64,000 nucleotides of DNA from Rickettsiales bacterium Ac37b. GTDB taxonomy: Bacteria > Pseudomonadota > Alphaproteobacteria > Rickettsiales > Arcanibacteraceae. How positions within the stretch are numbered: position 1 is the stretch's first letter; every line of letters starts with the position of its first letter. Location: the NCBI GenBank assembly GCA_000746585.2, contig CP009217.2, forward strand, positions 310,001 through 374,000, in the 5' to 3' direction. Shown here piece after piece: positions 18,044-27,038 of this stretch. The notes under the pieces are model-generated. The model worked only from the letters and a program-made list of their open reading frames with translations. It was not told the origin of the DNA and did no database searches. The translations under genes and the position numbers were made by a program.

Positions 18044-18829
18044 TTATTCTAATTCACAAACAATAGGAACATGGTCAGAAGCTTTATCCACCGCTCTCAT
18101 ATCTTTCCTAATATAAATTGCTTTCAATAAGTCAGCAGCCTGCGGTGAGAGCAATATATGATCTATACGCATACCGCTGTTATGTTGCCAACTACCAGCA
18201 CGATAATCCCACCAGGTAAATTCTTGCCTATCAGGATATAGCATCCTAAAGGCATCATTCATACCAGCATAGATAATTTTTCTAAAACGTACTTTTTCTT
18301 CAATATGAAAACATACTGTATTATTTAAAACCTCTCTATCATATACATCTATATCTTCAGGAGCCACATTAAAATCACCCATGACAACCAATATTTCTTC
18401 AAATTTTAAAAGCTGTTGTACACGTTCATATAGCTGATCAAGAAAATTAAGCTTATATATAAATTTTTCAGATTCAAGAGGCGCGCCATTTGGCACATAA
18501 CATGATATAACTCTTAACACACGATCAGAGCTTACATTTACTATAACTTCTATATATCTAGCTTGAACATCATCTGTACCATCGTGCATTTTTATCGATA
18601 TATCCTCTAAAGGAAATTTAGAAAGAATTGCAACTCCATTATAGCTTTTTTGTCCATGTAAAGCAAAATTATATCCTAAAGATTCTATTTCTAATGTAGG
18701 AAACTGTTCATTAATACATTTTGTTTCTTGCAAACACACTATATCAGGAGATTCTTGTTCTAAAAAAGAAAGCAATAGGGGCAATCTAGTTCTAACAGAA
18801 TTAATATTCCAATTAGCTATTTTTATCAT
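18044..18829 (-). CDS. xthA: Exodeoxyribonuclease III (AP endonuclease)
   Basis: A 261-residue exonuclease III/AP endonuclease of the EEP fold. Motifs in order: NWNINSVRTRLP, the metal-binding LQETK, RVISCYVPNG, GDFNVAPEDIDVY, RIDHILLS and the terminal SDHVPI with the catalytic His. It cuts at abasic sites and trims 3' ends in base excision repair. Its start overlaps the stomatin gene by 17 bp, so it is likely expressed with nfeD and qmcA. Confidence 0.95.
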   Translation of the reverse strand: MIKIANWNINSVRTRLPLLLSFLEQESPDIVCLQETKCINEQFPTLEIESLGYNFALHGQKSYNGVAILSKFPLEDISIKMHDGTDDVQARYIEVIVNVSSDRVLRVISCYVPNGAPLESEKFIYKLNFLDQLYERVQQLLKFEEILVVMGDFNVAPEDIDVYDREVLNNTVCFHIEEKVRFRKIIYAGMNDAFRMLYPDRQEFTWWDYRAGSWQHNSGMRIDHILLSPQAADLLKAIYIRKDMRAVDKASDHVPIVCELE

Positions 18830-19784
18830 CTACTTTATTATTCCATGGCGATATAGAAGTTGGACGTTTTTTAATTGTATCAAAAATAGTTAAAGCTTGT
18901 GCAACCATTGAGCCAGTATCATAAGCACTAGCTGGCACTATTATAGTATTAGTTTCTTTAGCAATTTCTCTAAAAGCATCTGTATATTGCTCAGCAAGTT
19001 TCATTGCAACAGCAGCATCACCTCCCTCTTTCGAAATACCTTCAGCAATTTTCTCTATACCTTTACTAGTTGCTTCAGCTACAAGTAATACCGCTTCTGC
19101 CTGACCTTTTGCACGATTTACTTGATCTGTATAAGCCGCTTCAGAACGTAATACTATCTCTTGTTTATAGGCTTCAGCTAAATTAATCTGCGATTGTTTT
19201 TTACCCTCAGATTCTAATATTTCTGCACGTTTCTGACGTTCTGCAGCTACCTGTAATTCCATAGCTTTTAACACAGTAGTAGGAGGAGTAATATCTTTAA
19301 TTTCATACCTCATACACTGAATACCCCAGCTACCTGCAGCCTCATTTATAACATTTACAATATTAGCATTAATAGTATCACGCTCTTCAAATGTTTTATC
19401 TAAAGTAATCTTACCTATTTCCGAACGCATACTAGTTTGTGCAAGCTGTAACACAGCATAATATGGATCATTTACCCCATAAGAAGCCGCTACAGGATCT
19501 ATAATACGTACATATAAAACACCATCTATACGTAATGTTACATTGTCATTTGTAATAGCTGTTTGTTCCATCACATCTATAGCCTGTTCTTTTAAAGAAT
19601 GCTTATAAGCTACTGTTTCAATGAAGGGAATCAATATATTTAATCCAGGTTCCATTTTTCGATCAAATTTACCTAATTTTTCTAATATCCAGATTTGTTG
19701 CTGAGGAATAATTTTAATTCCTTTAAATACTATAAGTGCTAATATGACCATTATTACTAGAAATAAACCAGAAATATCAACCAT
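18813..19784 (-). CDS. qmcA: Stomatin/SPFH-domain membrane protein (QmcA-like)
   Basis: A 323-residue protein with one N-terminal membrane helix (about 5-22), an SPFH domain (about 24-190) and a coiled-coil Ala/Glu/Lys-rich tail (about 180-280). The IPQQQIWILEKLGKF and PGLNILIPFIETV segments are typical of paraslipins. These proteins form microdomain-like membrane rings and are usually paired with NfeD, as here (gene 21 bp upstream). Confidence 0.9.
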   Translation of the reverse strand: MVDISGLFLVIMVILALIVFKGIKIIPQQQIWILEKLGKFDRKMEPGLNILIPFIETVAYKHSLKEQAIDVMEQTAITNDNVTLRIDGVLYVRIIDPVAASYGVNDPYYAVLQLAQTSMRSEIGKITLDKTFEERDTINANIVNVINEAAGSWGIQCMRYEIKDITPPTTVLKAMELQVAAERQKRAEILESEGKKQSQINLAEAYKQEIVLRSEAAYTDQVNRAKGQAEAVLLVAEATSKGIEKIAEGISKEGGDAAVAMKLAEQYTDAFREIAKETNTIIVPASAYDTGSMVAQALTIFDTIKKRPTSISPWNNKVDDKNS

Positions 19785-19805
19785 CTACTTTTCTCCTCTT
19801 TTACA

Positions 19806-20279
19806 TTACGTAGCTATATCAACTAATAAAACATTACCTTTGAGATCTTTTATAATCACTTCCTGATTTACACTAATAAATGAAACTCCTGAAGCATCTA
19901 TAATTAAAGCATTCATAACAGTACCAGACCATTTAACTACTCCAGTTTTACCTTTAACTAAATCATTCTTATATACGACAGCACGTTCTCCTACTATATT
20001 ATGATAATTAGGTTTAGAATGTCGTAATTGTAACAAAGGCTTCCATAATACAGCAGCCCACACTACCGTCCATGCAAAAAACCAACCAAACTGAATAATA
20101 TAGCTATTATCAAAAATGAGACTAGATAATATCATTATACCAACCATTATGGCAGCTAAGCCTGCACATAATATACCAATACCAGGCGTAGTTAAAACTT
20201 CCAGTATTATCAATATAATACCAAACACCATCCAAGCATAGCTTATATTATTGAGTATAAAATTATTTATAATATCCAT
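19806..20279 (-). CDS. NfeD family membrane protein
   Basis: A 157-residue short NfeD (NfeD1b type) with three to four hydrophobic helices, then a small OB-fold-like C-terminal domain (GERAVVYKNDLVKGKTGVVK). It partners stomatin-family proteins; the gene order nfeD-qmcA is conserved in many bacteria. The protease domain of long NfeD is absent, which is normal for this subtype. Confidence 0.85.
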   Translation of the reverse strand: MDIINNFILNNISYAWMVFGIILIILEVLTTPGIGILCAGLAAIMVGIMILSSLIFDNSYIIQFGWFFAWTVVWAAVLWKPLLQLRHSKPNYHNIVGERAVVYKNDLVKGKTGVVKWSGTVMNALIIDASGVSFISVNQEVIIKDLKGNVLLVDIAT

Positions 20280-20335
20280 AATTATATATTATTAACATTA
20301 TTATTTAAGATTTAATTAAATTAAAAAAATATTGA

Positions 20336-20878
20336 TTATTTTGTTTCCTCGGGTAAAGGCACAGGATTATCACTTAAACTACGTAAATATGTAACTACGT
20401 CTGCTACATCTTGAGGCTTTTTAAATCCTGCAAATGTCATTTTAGTTCCAGGAATAAATTTCTGAGGAGACTGCAAAAAGCTAAATAATTCATCATAAGT
20501 CCAACTTCCACCCTTGGCCTTCATAGCTGCGCTATATTCATAATCTTCTCTTAATTTATTTGCACCTACTACTCCCCATAAATCTGGACCTATTTTAGGC
20601 CCTTTACCTTTTTCAAAATTATGACACATTAAACATGCTTTTGATAATTTTTGACCACGATCCACATCTCCCTTTGCAAGTAAAGCTGGTATATCTATTA
20701 CTACCTCTTCTTTAGCAGGCTGATTTTCTTCCGCAGACTGAGTAACTTCAACTGTATACCCTCTTTTTTCACTTACATGTGGTCTATAAATTATATCAGC
20801 AATGTTGCCAACAACCATTGCTATTAAGCCTGCTAAAAGTATTGATGCAGCTATTTTATTTAGTTCAAAACCTGACAT
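20336..20878 (-). CDS. cycM: Membrane-anchored cytochrome c (CycM/c552-like)
   Basis: A 180-residue class I cytochrome c with an uncleaved N-terminal membrane helix (about 9-30), an acidic linker and one haem motif, CLMCH (82-86). The distal Met ligand lies in PGTKMTFAG. Such anchored cytochromes shuttle electrons from the bc1 complex to the terminal oxidase, which fits the pet operon in this window. It is alone upstream of nfeD. Confidence 0.9.
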   Translation of the reverse strand: MSGFELNKIAASILLAGLIAMVVGNIADIIYRPHVSEKRGYTVEVTQSAEENQPAKEEVVIDIPALLAKGDVDRGQKLSKACLMCHNFEKGKGPKIGPDLWGVVGANKLREDYEYSAAMKAKGGSWTYDELFSFLQSPQKFIPGTKMTFAGFKKPQDVADVVTYLRSLSDNPVPLPEETK

Positions 20879-21129
20879 ATTTACCCTACAAATTAATCTT
20901 TTTGTATAAAACTTATATATTCCCTAGTAAAACATATATACCATTACATTTTTAGTAGTACAATAGCCAAATTAATAATAATAATATTTTGAATTTTAAA
21001 AATTTTTATTTAATCCTTGTGTAATTTGAGTATTCTGATTATTGTTGGACTTAATTTTGTTTAAAATCTTTATTAACAGCTAATTTAAATTGCATTTTTA
21101 ATGCAAAATTTAAGTTTGGAGAGATAGAT

Positions 21130-22347
21130 ATGAAACTTTGGCAACAAGTTACTTTGGGGTTAATTTTAGGAGTAGTCTTTGGTGTTTTAGTAAAAGATAA
21201 AAATGTATTCCACTACATAAAGCCAATAGGAGACATTTTTATTAACATGATTAAAATGATTATTGTACCATTAATATTTTTATCTCTGGTCTCTGGTATC
21301 ACCAGTATGAGTGATCCATCATCAATAGGTAGAATTGGCTTTAAAGCTGTAGTATCATATCTACTTACCACTACCTTTGCTATTATCATAGGACTTACAA
21401 CTGCTTTATTACTAAAGCCAGGACAAGGAGTTGTTCTGCGTTTTGATCATCTAGACTCAATCAATATAGCTCCCCCTGCACAATTCGATTTAACTAAATT
21501 TTTAGTGGATATAGTACCTACTAATGCTGTAGCAACACTTGCAGGTAATAATATGCTACAAGTAGTATTTTTTGCAATATTTACTGGTCTTACCTTAAAT
21601 GCTATGGGTAGCGATGGAAGAAAAATGATCAACTTTTTTAATCTGTTTGCAAAATTAATATTTAAAATGATTAATATAGTTATGTCATTTTCTCCTTATG
21701 GTGCTTTTGCCTTAACAGCATGGGTTGTTGGAACGCAAGGATTAGAAGTATTAAATAGTTTATTTAAATTAATTATATCAGTTATACTTGGCATGTCATT
21801 ACAGTATCTAATTTTTGGCGTGCTAATCTTAGTCTTTGCCCGTATATCTCCTATACCCTTTTATAGAAAAAGTCTTGAATATCAAACTATTGCTTTTTCC
21901 ACGAGTAGCAGTAAAGCTACATTACCTACTACAATGCGAGTCTGCACAGAACAACTTGGTATTTCAAAAAGCAACACTTCATTTGTATTGCCTATTGGTG
22001 CATCTATGAATATGGATGGTATGGCAATATATCTTGGTATGTGCGCTATATTCTTTGCACAAGCTACAGGAACTACTTTACAACCTAATGATTATATGAT
22101 GATTATTTTAACTGCTACCCTTGGATCAATAGGTGCTGCTGGGATACCTGGAGGTTCAATGGTTATGTTACCTATGGTCCTATCTTCGGTACATTTACCT
22201 ATAGAAGGAGTAGCATTAATAGCTGGCATAGATAGAATTTTAGATATGATACGTACTACTATCAATCTCACTGGAGACGCTACTATTACTCTCATTATTG
22301 ATAAAAGTGAAGGTACTTTAGACGAAAAAGTTTACTTTTCAGAATAA
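21130..22347 (+). CDS. gltP: GltP-like dicarboxylate/amino acid:cation symporter
   Basis: A 405-residue DAACS-family symporter with eight hydrophobic helices and two hairpins. The serine-rich hairpin (FSTSSSKATLPTT), the MNMDGMAIY motif and the second hairpin near GAAGIPGGSMVM are characteristic. It probably takes up glutamate or aspartate, an important carbon source for rickettsiae. A GGAGAG ribosome site precedes the ATG. It starts a co-directional row with the TAXI receptor, UspA and IspA genes. Confidence 0.95.
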   Translation: MKLWQQVTLGLILGVVFGVLVKDKNVFHYIKPIGDIFINMIKMIIVPLIFLSLVSGITSMSDPSSIGRIGFKAVVSYLLTTTFAIIIGLTTALLLKPGQGVVLRFDHLDSINIAPPAQFDLTKFLVDIVPTNAVATLAGNNMLQVVFFAIFTGLTLNAMGSDGRKMINFFNLFAKLIFKMINIVMSFSPYGAFALTAWVVGTQGLEVLNSLFKLIISVILGMSLQYLIFGVLILVFARISPIPFYRKSLEYQTIAFSTSSSKATLPTTMRVCTEQLGISKSNTSFVLPIGASMNMDGMAIYLGMCAIFFAQATGTTLQPNDYMMIILTATLGSIGAAGIPGGSMVMLPMVLSSVHLPIEGVALIAGIDRILDMIRTTINLTGDATITLIIDKSEGTLDEKVYFSE

Positions 22348-22402
22348 TAATTTTAATGTAATATATTGACTAGATGATTTTGATGGATTAGTGGGCTTGA
22401 TA

Positions 22403-23392
22403 ATGAATGTAAAAAAATTTATAATTGTAATATTTTTTCTTGTAACTATATCTACTATGCTGGTTATAGATTCCGATTTTTCATGGCAAGCTAGTCAAGC
22501 CGTTGAGAAATTTGTTATTATAGGTACAGGTAAAGTCACAGGTGTTTACTATCCCACGGGTAGCGCTATATGTCGTATGGTTAACAGATATCGTCGCACA
22601 AATTCTATACGATGTTCTATTGATCCTTCAAACGGATCCTTGGATAATATTCAATCATTAAAAAATAAAACTTTTGATTTAGGTATTATACAATCTGATA
22701 TACAATATAACGCATATAATGGTATCGATAATTTTGCAAATGATGGGCCCGATAAATCTCTAAGAAGTATTTTTTCCTTACATAACGATGATTTTACTGT
22801 GGTGGTACGCAGTGATTCTGGTATTAAAACTATAGAAGATTTAAAAGGTAAAAAAATTAATATCTCTTCTAAAGGCTCTGGTAGTAGAGAAATGCTACAA
22901 ACCATTATGGATCTTTATGGATTAACTTCGGAAAATTTTATATTTTCTGAACTCACATCTTCAGAAGAGTCCTTTGCATTATGTAATAATAAAATTGACG
23001 CCATTATTGCTAGTGTAGGTCACCCTAATGCTGCAATACAAGAAGTTTCGGCACTATGTGACATTACTATCATACCAATAACAGGTAATAATATAGAAAA
23101 ATTACTTAAAGATTACTCCTATTATACAAAATCTACAATACCAGGAGGACTTTATGCCGGCAATCCAAACAATATACCTACTTTTAGTGTAAAAGTTAGT
23201 ATAATTACCAGAGAAGATGTAAATGACAACGTAATCTATCAAGTTGTAAAATCATTATTTGATCATTTTGATGTATTTAGAAATTTACATCCTGTTTTAC
23301 ATAATTTAGTACCAAAAGATATGATACAAAATAATATCATACCTATACATAAAGGTGCAGAGCGCTATTATAAAGAAAAAGGCTTATTATAA
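22403..23392 (+). CDS. TAXI-family TRAP transporter solute receptor
   Basis: About 329 residues from the ATG at 22403 (a GTG at 22391 adds four). It has a signal peptide or anchor (residues 3-20) and the TAXI-family start of the mature domain (FVIIGTGKVTGVYYPTGSAI), plus the INISSKGSGSREM loop. These periplasmic binding proteins normally deliver ligand to a fused DctQM membrane protein, but none is adjacent here. Ligands of the family include glutamate and other acids. It lies 55 bp after gltP. Confidence 0.88.
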   Translation: MNVKKFIIVIFFLVTISTMLVIDSDFSWQASQAVEKFVIIGTGKVTGVYYPTGSAICRMVNRYRRTNSIRCSIDPSNGSLDNIQSLKNKTFDLGIIQSDIQYNAYNGIDNFANDGPDKSLRSIFSLHNDDFTVVVRSDSGIKTIEDLKGKKINISSKGSGSREMLQTIMDLYGLTSENFIFSELTSSEESFALCNNKIDAIIASVGHPNAAIQEVSALCDITIIPITGNNIEKLLKDYSYYTKSTIPGGLYAGNPNNIPTFSVKVSIITREDVNDNVIYQVVKSLFDHFDVFRNLHPVLHNLVPKDMIQNNIIPIHKGAERYYKEKGLL

Positions 23393-23430
23393 TCATAATA
23401 TATTAATAATTTTAGCATTTGGAGATTCAC

Positions 23431-23859
23431 ATGTATAAAACAATTATATTTCCTATTGATGTTAACTCAAAACATGCCTGGGATAAGAGTTTTGCCGCAG
23501 TAATTGAACTTGTGAGAGCTTCTAATGCTAAACTATATTTAATGACTGTAATACCTAATTATGGTATGAATTTAGTACATCAATATTTTCCTAAGGGCTG
23601 GCTAGAGGAAATGATTAAAAAGGTTAATGTAGAATTAAATAATATAGCTACTAAACATTTGCCTGATGATATAAAAATAGACTATATAGTTGAACGTGGT
23701 CCTATTTATCAGTGTATTGTAGATAAAGCAGCTGAATTAGATGCTGATTTAATTGTTATGGCAGCCCATCGTCCTGAACTGAAAGATTATTTACTTGGTC
23801 CAAACGCAGCTAAAGTAGTACGTCATGCTAAAACATCTGTTTTAATCGTAAGAAGCTAA
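23431..23859 (+). CDS. Universal stress protein (UspA family)
   Basis: A 142-residue single Usp domain starting at the ATG 23431, with TTGGAG just upstream. It has the N-terminal IIFPIDVN strand, the LIVMAAHRPELKDYLLGPNAAKVVRHAKTSVLIVR end region and the G-x-x-x-x-x-V-x-x-x ATP-loop pattern (LLGPNAAKVVRHA). It is probably an ATP-binding cytoplasmic stress protein. The TAXI-UspA neighbourhood is seen with TRAP systems in other bacteria. Confidence 0.9.
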   Translation: MYKTIIFPIDVNSKHAWDKSFAAVIELVRASNAKLYLMTVIPNYGMNLVHQYFPKGWLEEMIKKVNVELNNIATKHLPDDIKIDYIVERGPIYQCIVDKAAELDADLIVMAAHRPELKDYLLGPNAAKVVRHAKTSVLIVRS

Positions 23860-23883
23860 CTTAAAATATCAATAGAGGCTATT

Positions 23884-24774
23884 TTGGCAAAATTACAAGA
23901 AACTTTACAAGATATTTCTTCATCGTTAGAAATAAAGATGCGTCAATTATTACCTGAACCAGATAATAGTAAAGAGAGCATATTATTAGAAGCTATTCTT
24001 TTTTCAGTCTTATCTCCTGGAAAAAGATTAAGGCCATTTTTGACTATTGCAGCTGCCAATCTTTTTGGAGTATGCAAAGATTCAGCCTTACAAACAGCAG
24101 CTGCAATTGAATTTATTCATAATTATTCTCTGATTCATGATGATTTACCAGCTATGGATAATGACCTTGTGAGGCGTGGACAACCAACTTGTCATGTAAA
24201 ATTTGGAGAAGCAACTGCTATACTTGCTGGTGATTCCTTATTAACACTCGCATTTGGTATACTCGCTTCTCCTACTACCCATACTGACAGTAACGTACGA
24301 TGTGAGCTGATTGCAGCCATCGCCAAAGCTTCTGGACCTAGTGGTATGACAGGAGGGCAAATGCTTGATATTTTATCTAATACAACTGAGCTTTCTTTAG
24401 CAGAAATTATAAGGCTACAACGTATGAAAACTGGGGAATTATTTGCTGTTTCATGCGAAGCAGGTGCTATACTTGGAAAATCTTCTAAAAACCTTAGATT
24501 AGCCCTCAAGGGATATGCGCATGCTTTAGGTTTAGCTTTTCAAATTACTGATGATTTAATGGATTTAACCCCTGACAAAATTGAATCAACTGAACCTACA
24601 AAATTACCTATAAATACTCAAAAAGTTAATTATATCCTCTCTATAGGCCCAGATACCGCTTTTGAACAAGTAAAATATTTAGTGAATCAAGCAATTTCTC
24701 ATTTAAATGTATTTGAGAAAAAAGCCGATATACTTAGAGAATTTGCAAATTTTATTTTAGAAAGAAAATATTAA
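23884..24774 (+). CDS. ispA: Polyprenyl synthetase, farnesyl/geranylgeranyl diphosphate synthase
   Basis: A 296-residue trans-prenyltransferase. The first Asp-rich motif is DDLPAMD (86-92), with the short-chain two-residue insertion of bacterial FPP synthases, and the second is DDLMD (near 227). PGKRLRP binds pyrophosphate, and GGQMLD and KTGELF also match. It condenses IPP with DMAPP and GPP for undecaprenyl and quinone synthesis. It begins with TTG at 23884, with GAGGC a few bases upstream. Confidence 0.93.
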   Translation: MAKLQETLQDISSSLEIKMRQLLPEPDNSKESILLEAILFSVLSPGKRLRPFLTIAAANLFGVCKDSALQTAAAIEFIHNYSLIHDDLPAMDNDLVRRGQPTCHVKFGEATAILAGDSLLTLAFGILASPTTHTDSNVRCELIAAIAKASGPSGMTGGQMLDILSNTTELSLAEIIRLQRMKTGELFAVSCEAGAILGKSSKNLRLALKGYAHALGLAFQITDDLMDLTPDKIESTEPTKLPINTQKVNYILSIGPDTAFEQVKYLVNQAISHLNVFEKKADILREFANFILERKY

Positions 24775-24835
24775 TTTATAATCACCTATATAGCAAATTA
24801 ACTTGTTATTTAGGCTAGAAGAGACGAGTTAAATT

Positions 24836-24950
24836 AATATATAGCTGCAGCAATTTAAAATGGTACTAGAAACGAGGAGTAAAATATACAAAAAACAATA
24901 CATTAACTAGCAATCGACAAAGTAATATTTAAATTGCCTAAGCTAGATTT
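24836..24950 (+). repeat. MITE-like repeat, copy 2 (degenerate)
   Basis: Starts TATAGCTGCAGCAATTTAAA and ends with a reverse block ACAAAGTAATATTTAAATTG then CC-AAGCTAGA. These match the ends of the copies at 51753 and 59444. The right end reaches into the last codons of folD, whose TAG stop (24943-24945) lies inside it. Confidence 0.5.
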
Positions 24951-25821
24951 GATCCATATCAATATTCTTACTCATACATGCAGCTTTCACAGTATTATTC
25001 AGAAGATATGCTATTGTCATTGGTCCAACTCCACCAGGTACAGGGGTAAGCGCATACACAGTGTCTTTAATATCTTCAAATTTTACGTCCCCTATTAACA
25101 TAGATTTACCACCTCGTATCACACGATTTATACCTACATCTATCACAATTGCACCTGGCTTTATCCAGTTACTAGTTACAAGCTCAGGCACACCTACAGC
25201 TGCTATTACTATATCAGCAGTTTTAACTTCGTTTTCTATATTCACTGTTTTAGAATGTACCATACTAACAGTACAATTTTCTTGTAATAATAAGTGTAAC
25301 ATAGGTTTACCTACTATATTAGATCTACCAATAACTACAGCTTTCAACCCCGATAAATTAGGACGTACACTTTTTATCAATTGTAAACAACCTAGAGGAG
25401 TGCATGGAACAAAACCTGGTAAATTGTTTACTAACCTTCCTATATTCACACTAGAAAATCCATCTACATCCTTATTTGGGTCTATAGTATTAATTATAAT
25501 ATCACTATCAATATGTTTAGGCAAAGGTAATTGTACTAATATACCATGAACTTTTGGATCATTATTTAAAAATTCTAATTTACTTACTAACTGTTTTTGT
25601 ACTATATTTTCTGGTAATTGAACTTCAAATGAGTTTATACCAATTTCTTTGCATTTTTTAACTTTATTCCTTACATATACTTCACTAGCTGGATTATTTC
25701 CCACCAGTAAGACGGCAAGCCCAGGTACAATCCCATGTTTATTTTTCAATATTAATAATTTCTTGGCAATTTCATCACAAACAGAAGCGGCAATTGCTTT
25801 GCCATCAATAATATTATTCAT
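24943..25821 (-). CDS. folD: Bifunctional methylenetetrahydrofolate dehydrogenase/cyclohydrolase FolD
   Basis: A 292-residue FolD. Family marks are AVLLVGNNPASEVYVRNK with the following KKCKEIGI, VQLPLPKHID, the NADP-binding GRSNIVGKPM and the terminal TPVPGGVGPMT. It interconverts methylene-, methenyl- and formyl-tetrahydrofolate for purine, thymidylate and fMet synthesis. Its start overlaps the reductase gene upstream by 4 bp (ATGA type), so the two are coupled. The 3' end lies within a MITE-like repeat. Confidence 0.97.
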   Translation of the reverse strand: MNNIIDGKAIAASVCDEIAKKLLILKNKHGIVPGLAVLLVGNNPASEVYVRNKVKKCKEIGINSFEVQLPENIVQKQLVSKLEFLNNDPKVHGILVQLPLPKHIDSDIIINTIDPNKDVDGFSSVNIGRLVNNLPGFVPCTPLGCLQLIKSVRPNLSGLKAVVIGRSNIVGKPMLHLLLQENCTVSMVHSKTVNIENEVKTADIVIAAVGVPELVTSNWIKPGAIVIDVGINRVIRGGKSMLIGDVKFEDIKDTVYALTPVPGGVGPMTIAYLLNNTVKAACMSKNIDMDQI

Positions 25822-26825
25822 ACTGGCAATCCTTTAGTTGTCGAATATTCAAAATGTAAAGCCTCATTAGGATGTACTCTCGTATATATTGCATGAGCTG
25901 CACTGGCTGCTTCTGAAAAACCAGTTAAAATCAGCTTTAATTTACCAGGATAAGACACTATATCTCCTATAGCAAAAATACCTTTTACATTAGTTTCAAA
26001 TGTTTGTGGATTTATCTGTATATGCTGATGATCAAGATTTAATCCCCAAGTTGCTATAGGACCTAATTCCATTGCAAGTCCAAAGAAAGCTAATAAATAA
26101 TTAGCAGATAAAGTTTTATAATTATCATTTAAATCTTTTACTATAACATTAGTTAAAACACCTTTTTGACCTTCCAAGCCTGACAGTTGATAAGGTATTA
26201 CCAACTCTATTAACTTTTGCTCTACTAATTTATTCAATCTATCTAAACTTTCTGGTGCACAACGGAATTTAGGCCTACGATGTAACAAATAAATATTTCT
26301 TGCAATACCGGCCAGATTTAACGCCCAATCAATTGCTGAATCCCCTCCTCCAGCTATAACTATATCTTTATCACGAAAATTTTCTTTTTTATCTACCATA
26401 TAAAATACACTTTTATTCTCGTATTCTTCTAAATGGTCAAGAGGAGGACGATTAGGACCAAAAGCTCCACACCCGGCCGCTATTATTATTGAATTGGTAT
26501 ATATTTTTTTATCTTTTGAGGTTATTACGCAAAAACCTTGTCCAATTTGTTCAATCTTTTCTACACGTTCTCCTAAATGATACACAGGATCAAACGGCTC
26601 TGCTTGTTTAATTAAGTTATCTATTAAGTCTGAAGCCTGAATTATTGGATAGCCAGGAATATCATATATAGGCTTTTCAGGATATAAAGCTTTACACTGT
26701 CCCCCTATAAACTCTAAAGTATCGATTACATGACACTTCATTTTTAACATACCAGCTTCAAATATTGCAAACAATCCAACTGGACCAGCTCCAATAATTA
26801 CTATATCGGTTTCAATTTTATTCAT
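25818..26825 (-). CDS. Ferredoxin/flavodoxin-NADP+ reductase, thioredoxin-reductase-like
   Basis: About 335 residues from the Met at 26825; the frame extends 22 hydrophobic residues further upstream (26891), which are not typical of the family. It has the FAD loop GAGPVGLFA, an ATG-like GCGAFGP segment, the NADPH loop GGGDSAIDWAL and the C-terminal FAIGDIVSYPGK. The redox CxxC of thioredoxin reductase is absent, which marks the YumC-type ferredoxin-NADP reductases. It shares a 4-bp overlap with folD. Confidence 0.88.
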   Translation of the reverse strand: MNKIETDIVIIGAGPVGLFAIFEAGMLKMKCHVIDTLEFIGGQCKALYPEKPIYDIPGYPIIQASDLIDNLIKQAEPFDPVYHLGERVEKIEQIGQGFCVITSKDKKIYTNSIIIAAGCGAFGPNRPPLDHLEEYENKSVFYMVDKKENFRDKDIVIAGGGDSAIDWALNLAGIARNIYLLHRRPKFRCAPESLDRLNKLVEQKLIELVIPYQLSGLEGQKGVLTNVIVKDLNDNYKTLSANYLLAFFGLAMELGPIATWGLNLDHQHIQINPQTFETNVKGIFAIGDIVSYPGKLKLILTGFSEAASAAHAIYTRVHPNEALHFEYSTTKGLPV

Positions 26826-27038
26826 TTGTTCAAAAAATTTTACATATTCAAATAAGCAACTATAATAAATAAAATAAATAATAAAAATCAATAGATAATA
26901 TATAATTACTCTTTAATTTTCTAATATACAAACATCATACATAGTATATTATAAATATTTTGTATGATATAAATTAGGATTAACAATATTTCGTATATAA
27001 ATTAAATTCTTTATTGATAATGAAATGGATCATAACTT

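Noticed and set aside
25061-25549. 162-codon plus-strand frame opposite folD
   Set aside because: Shadow of folD, whose motifs are all intact on the minus strand.
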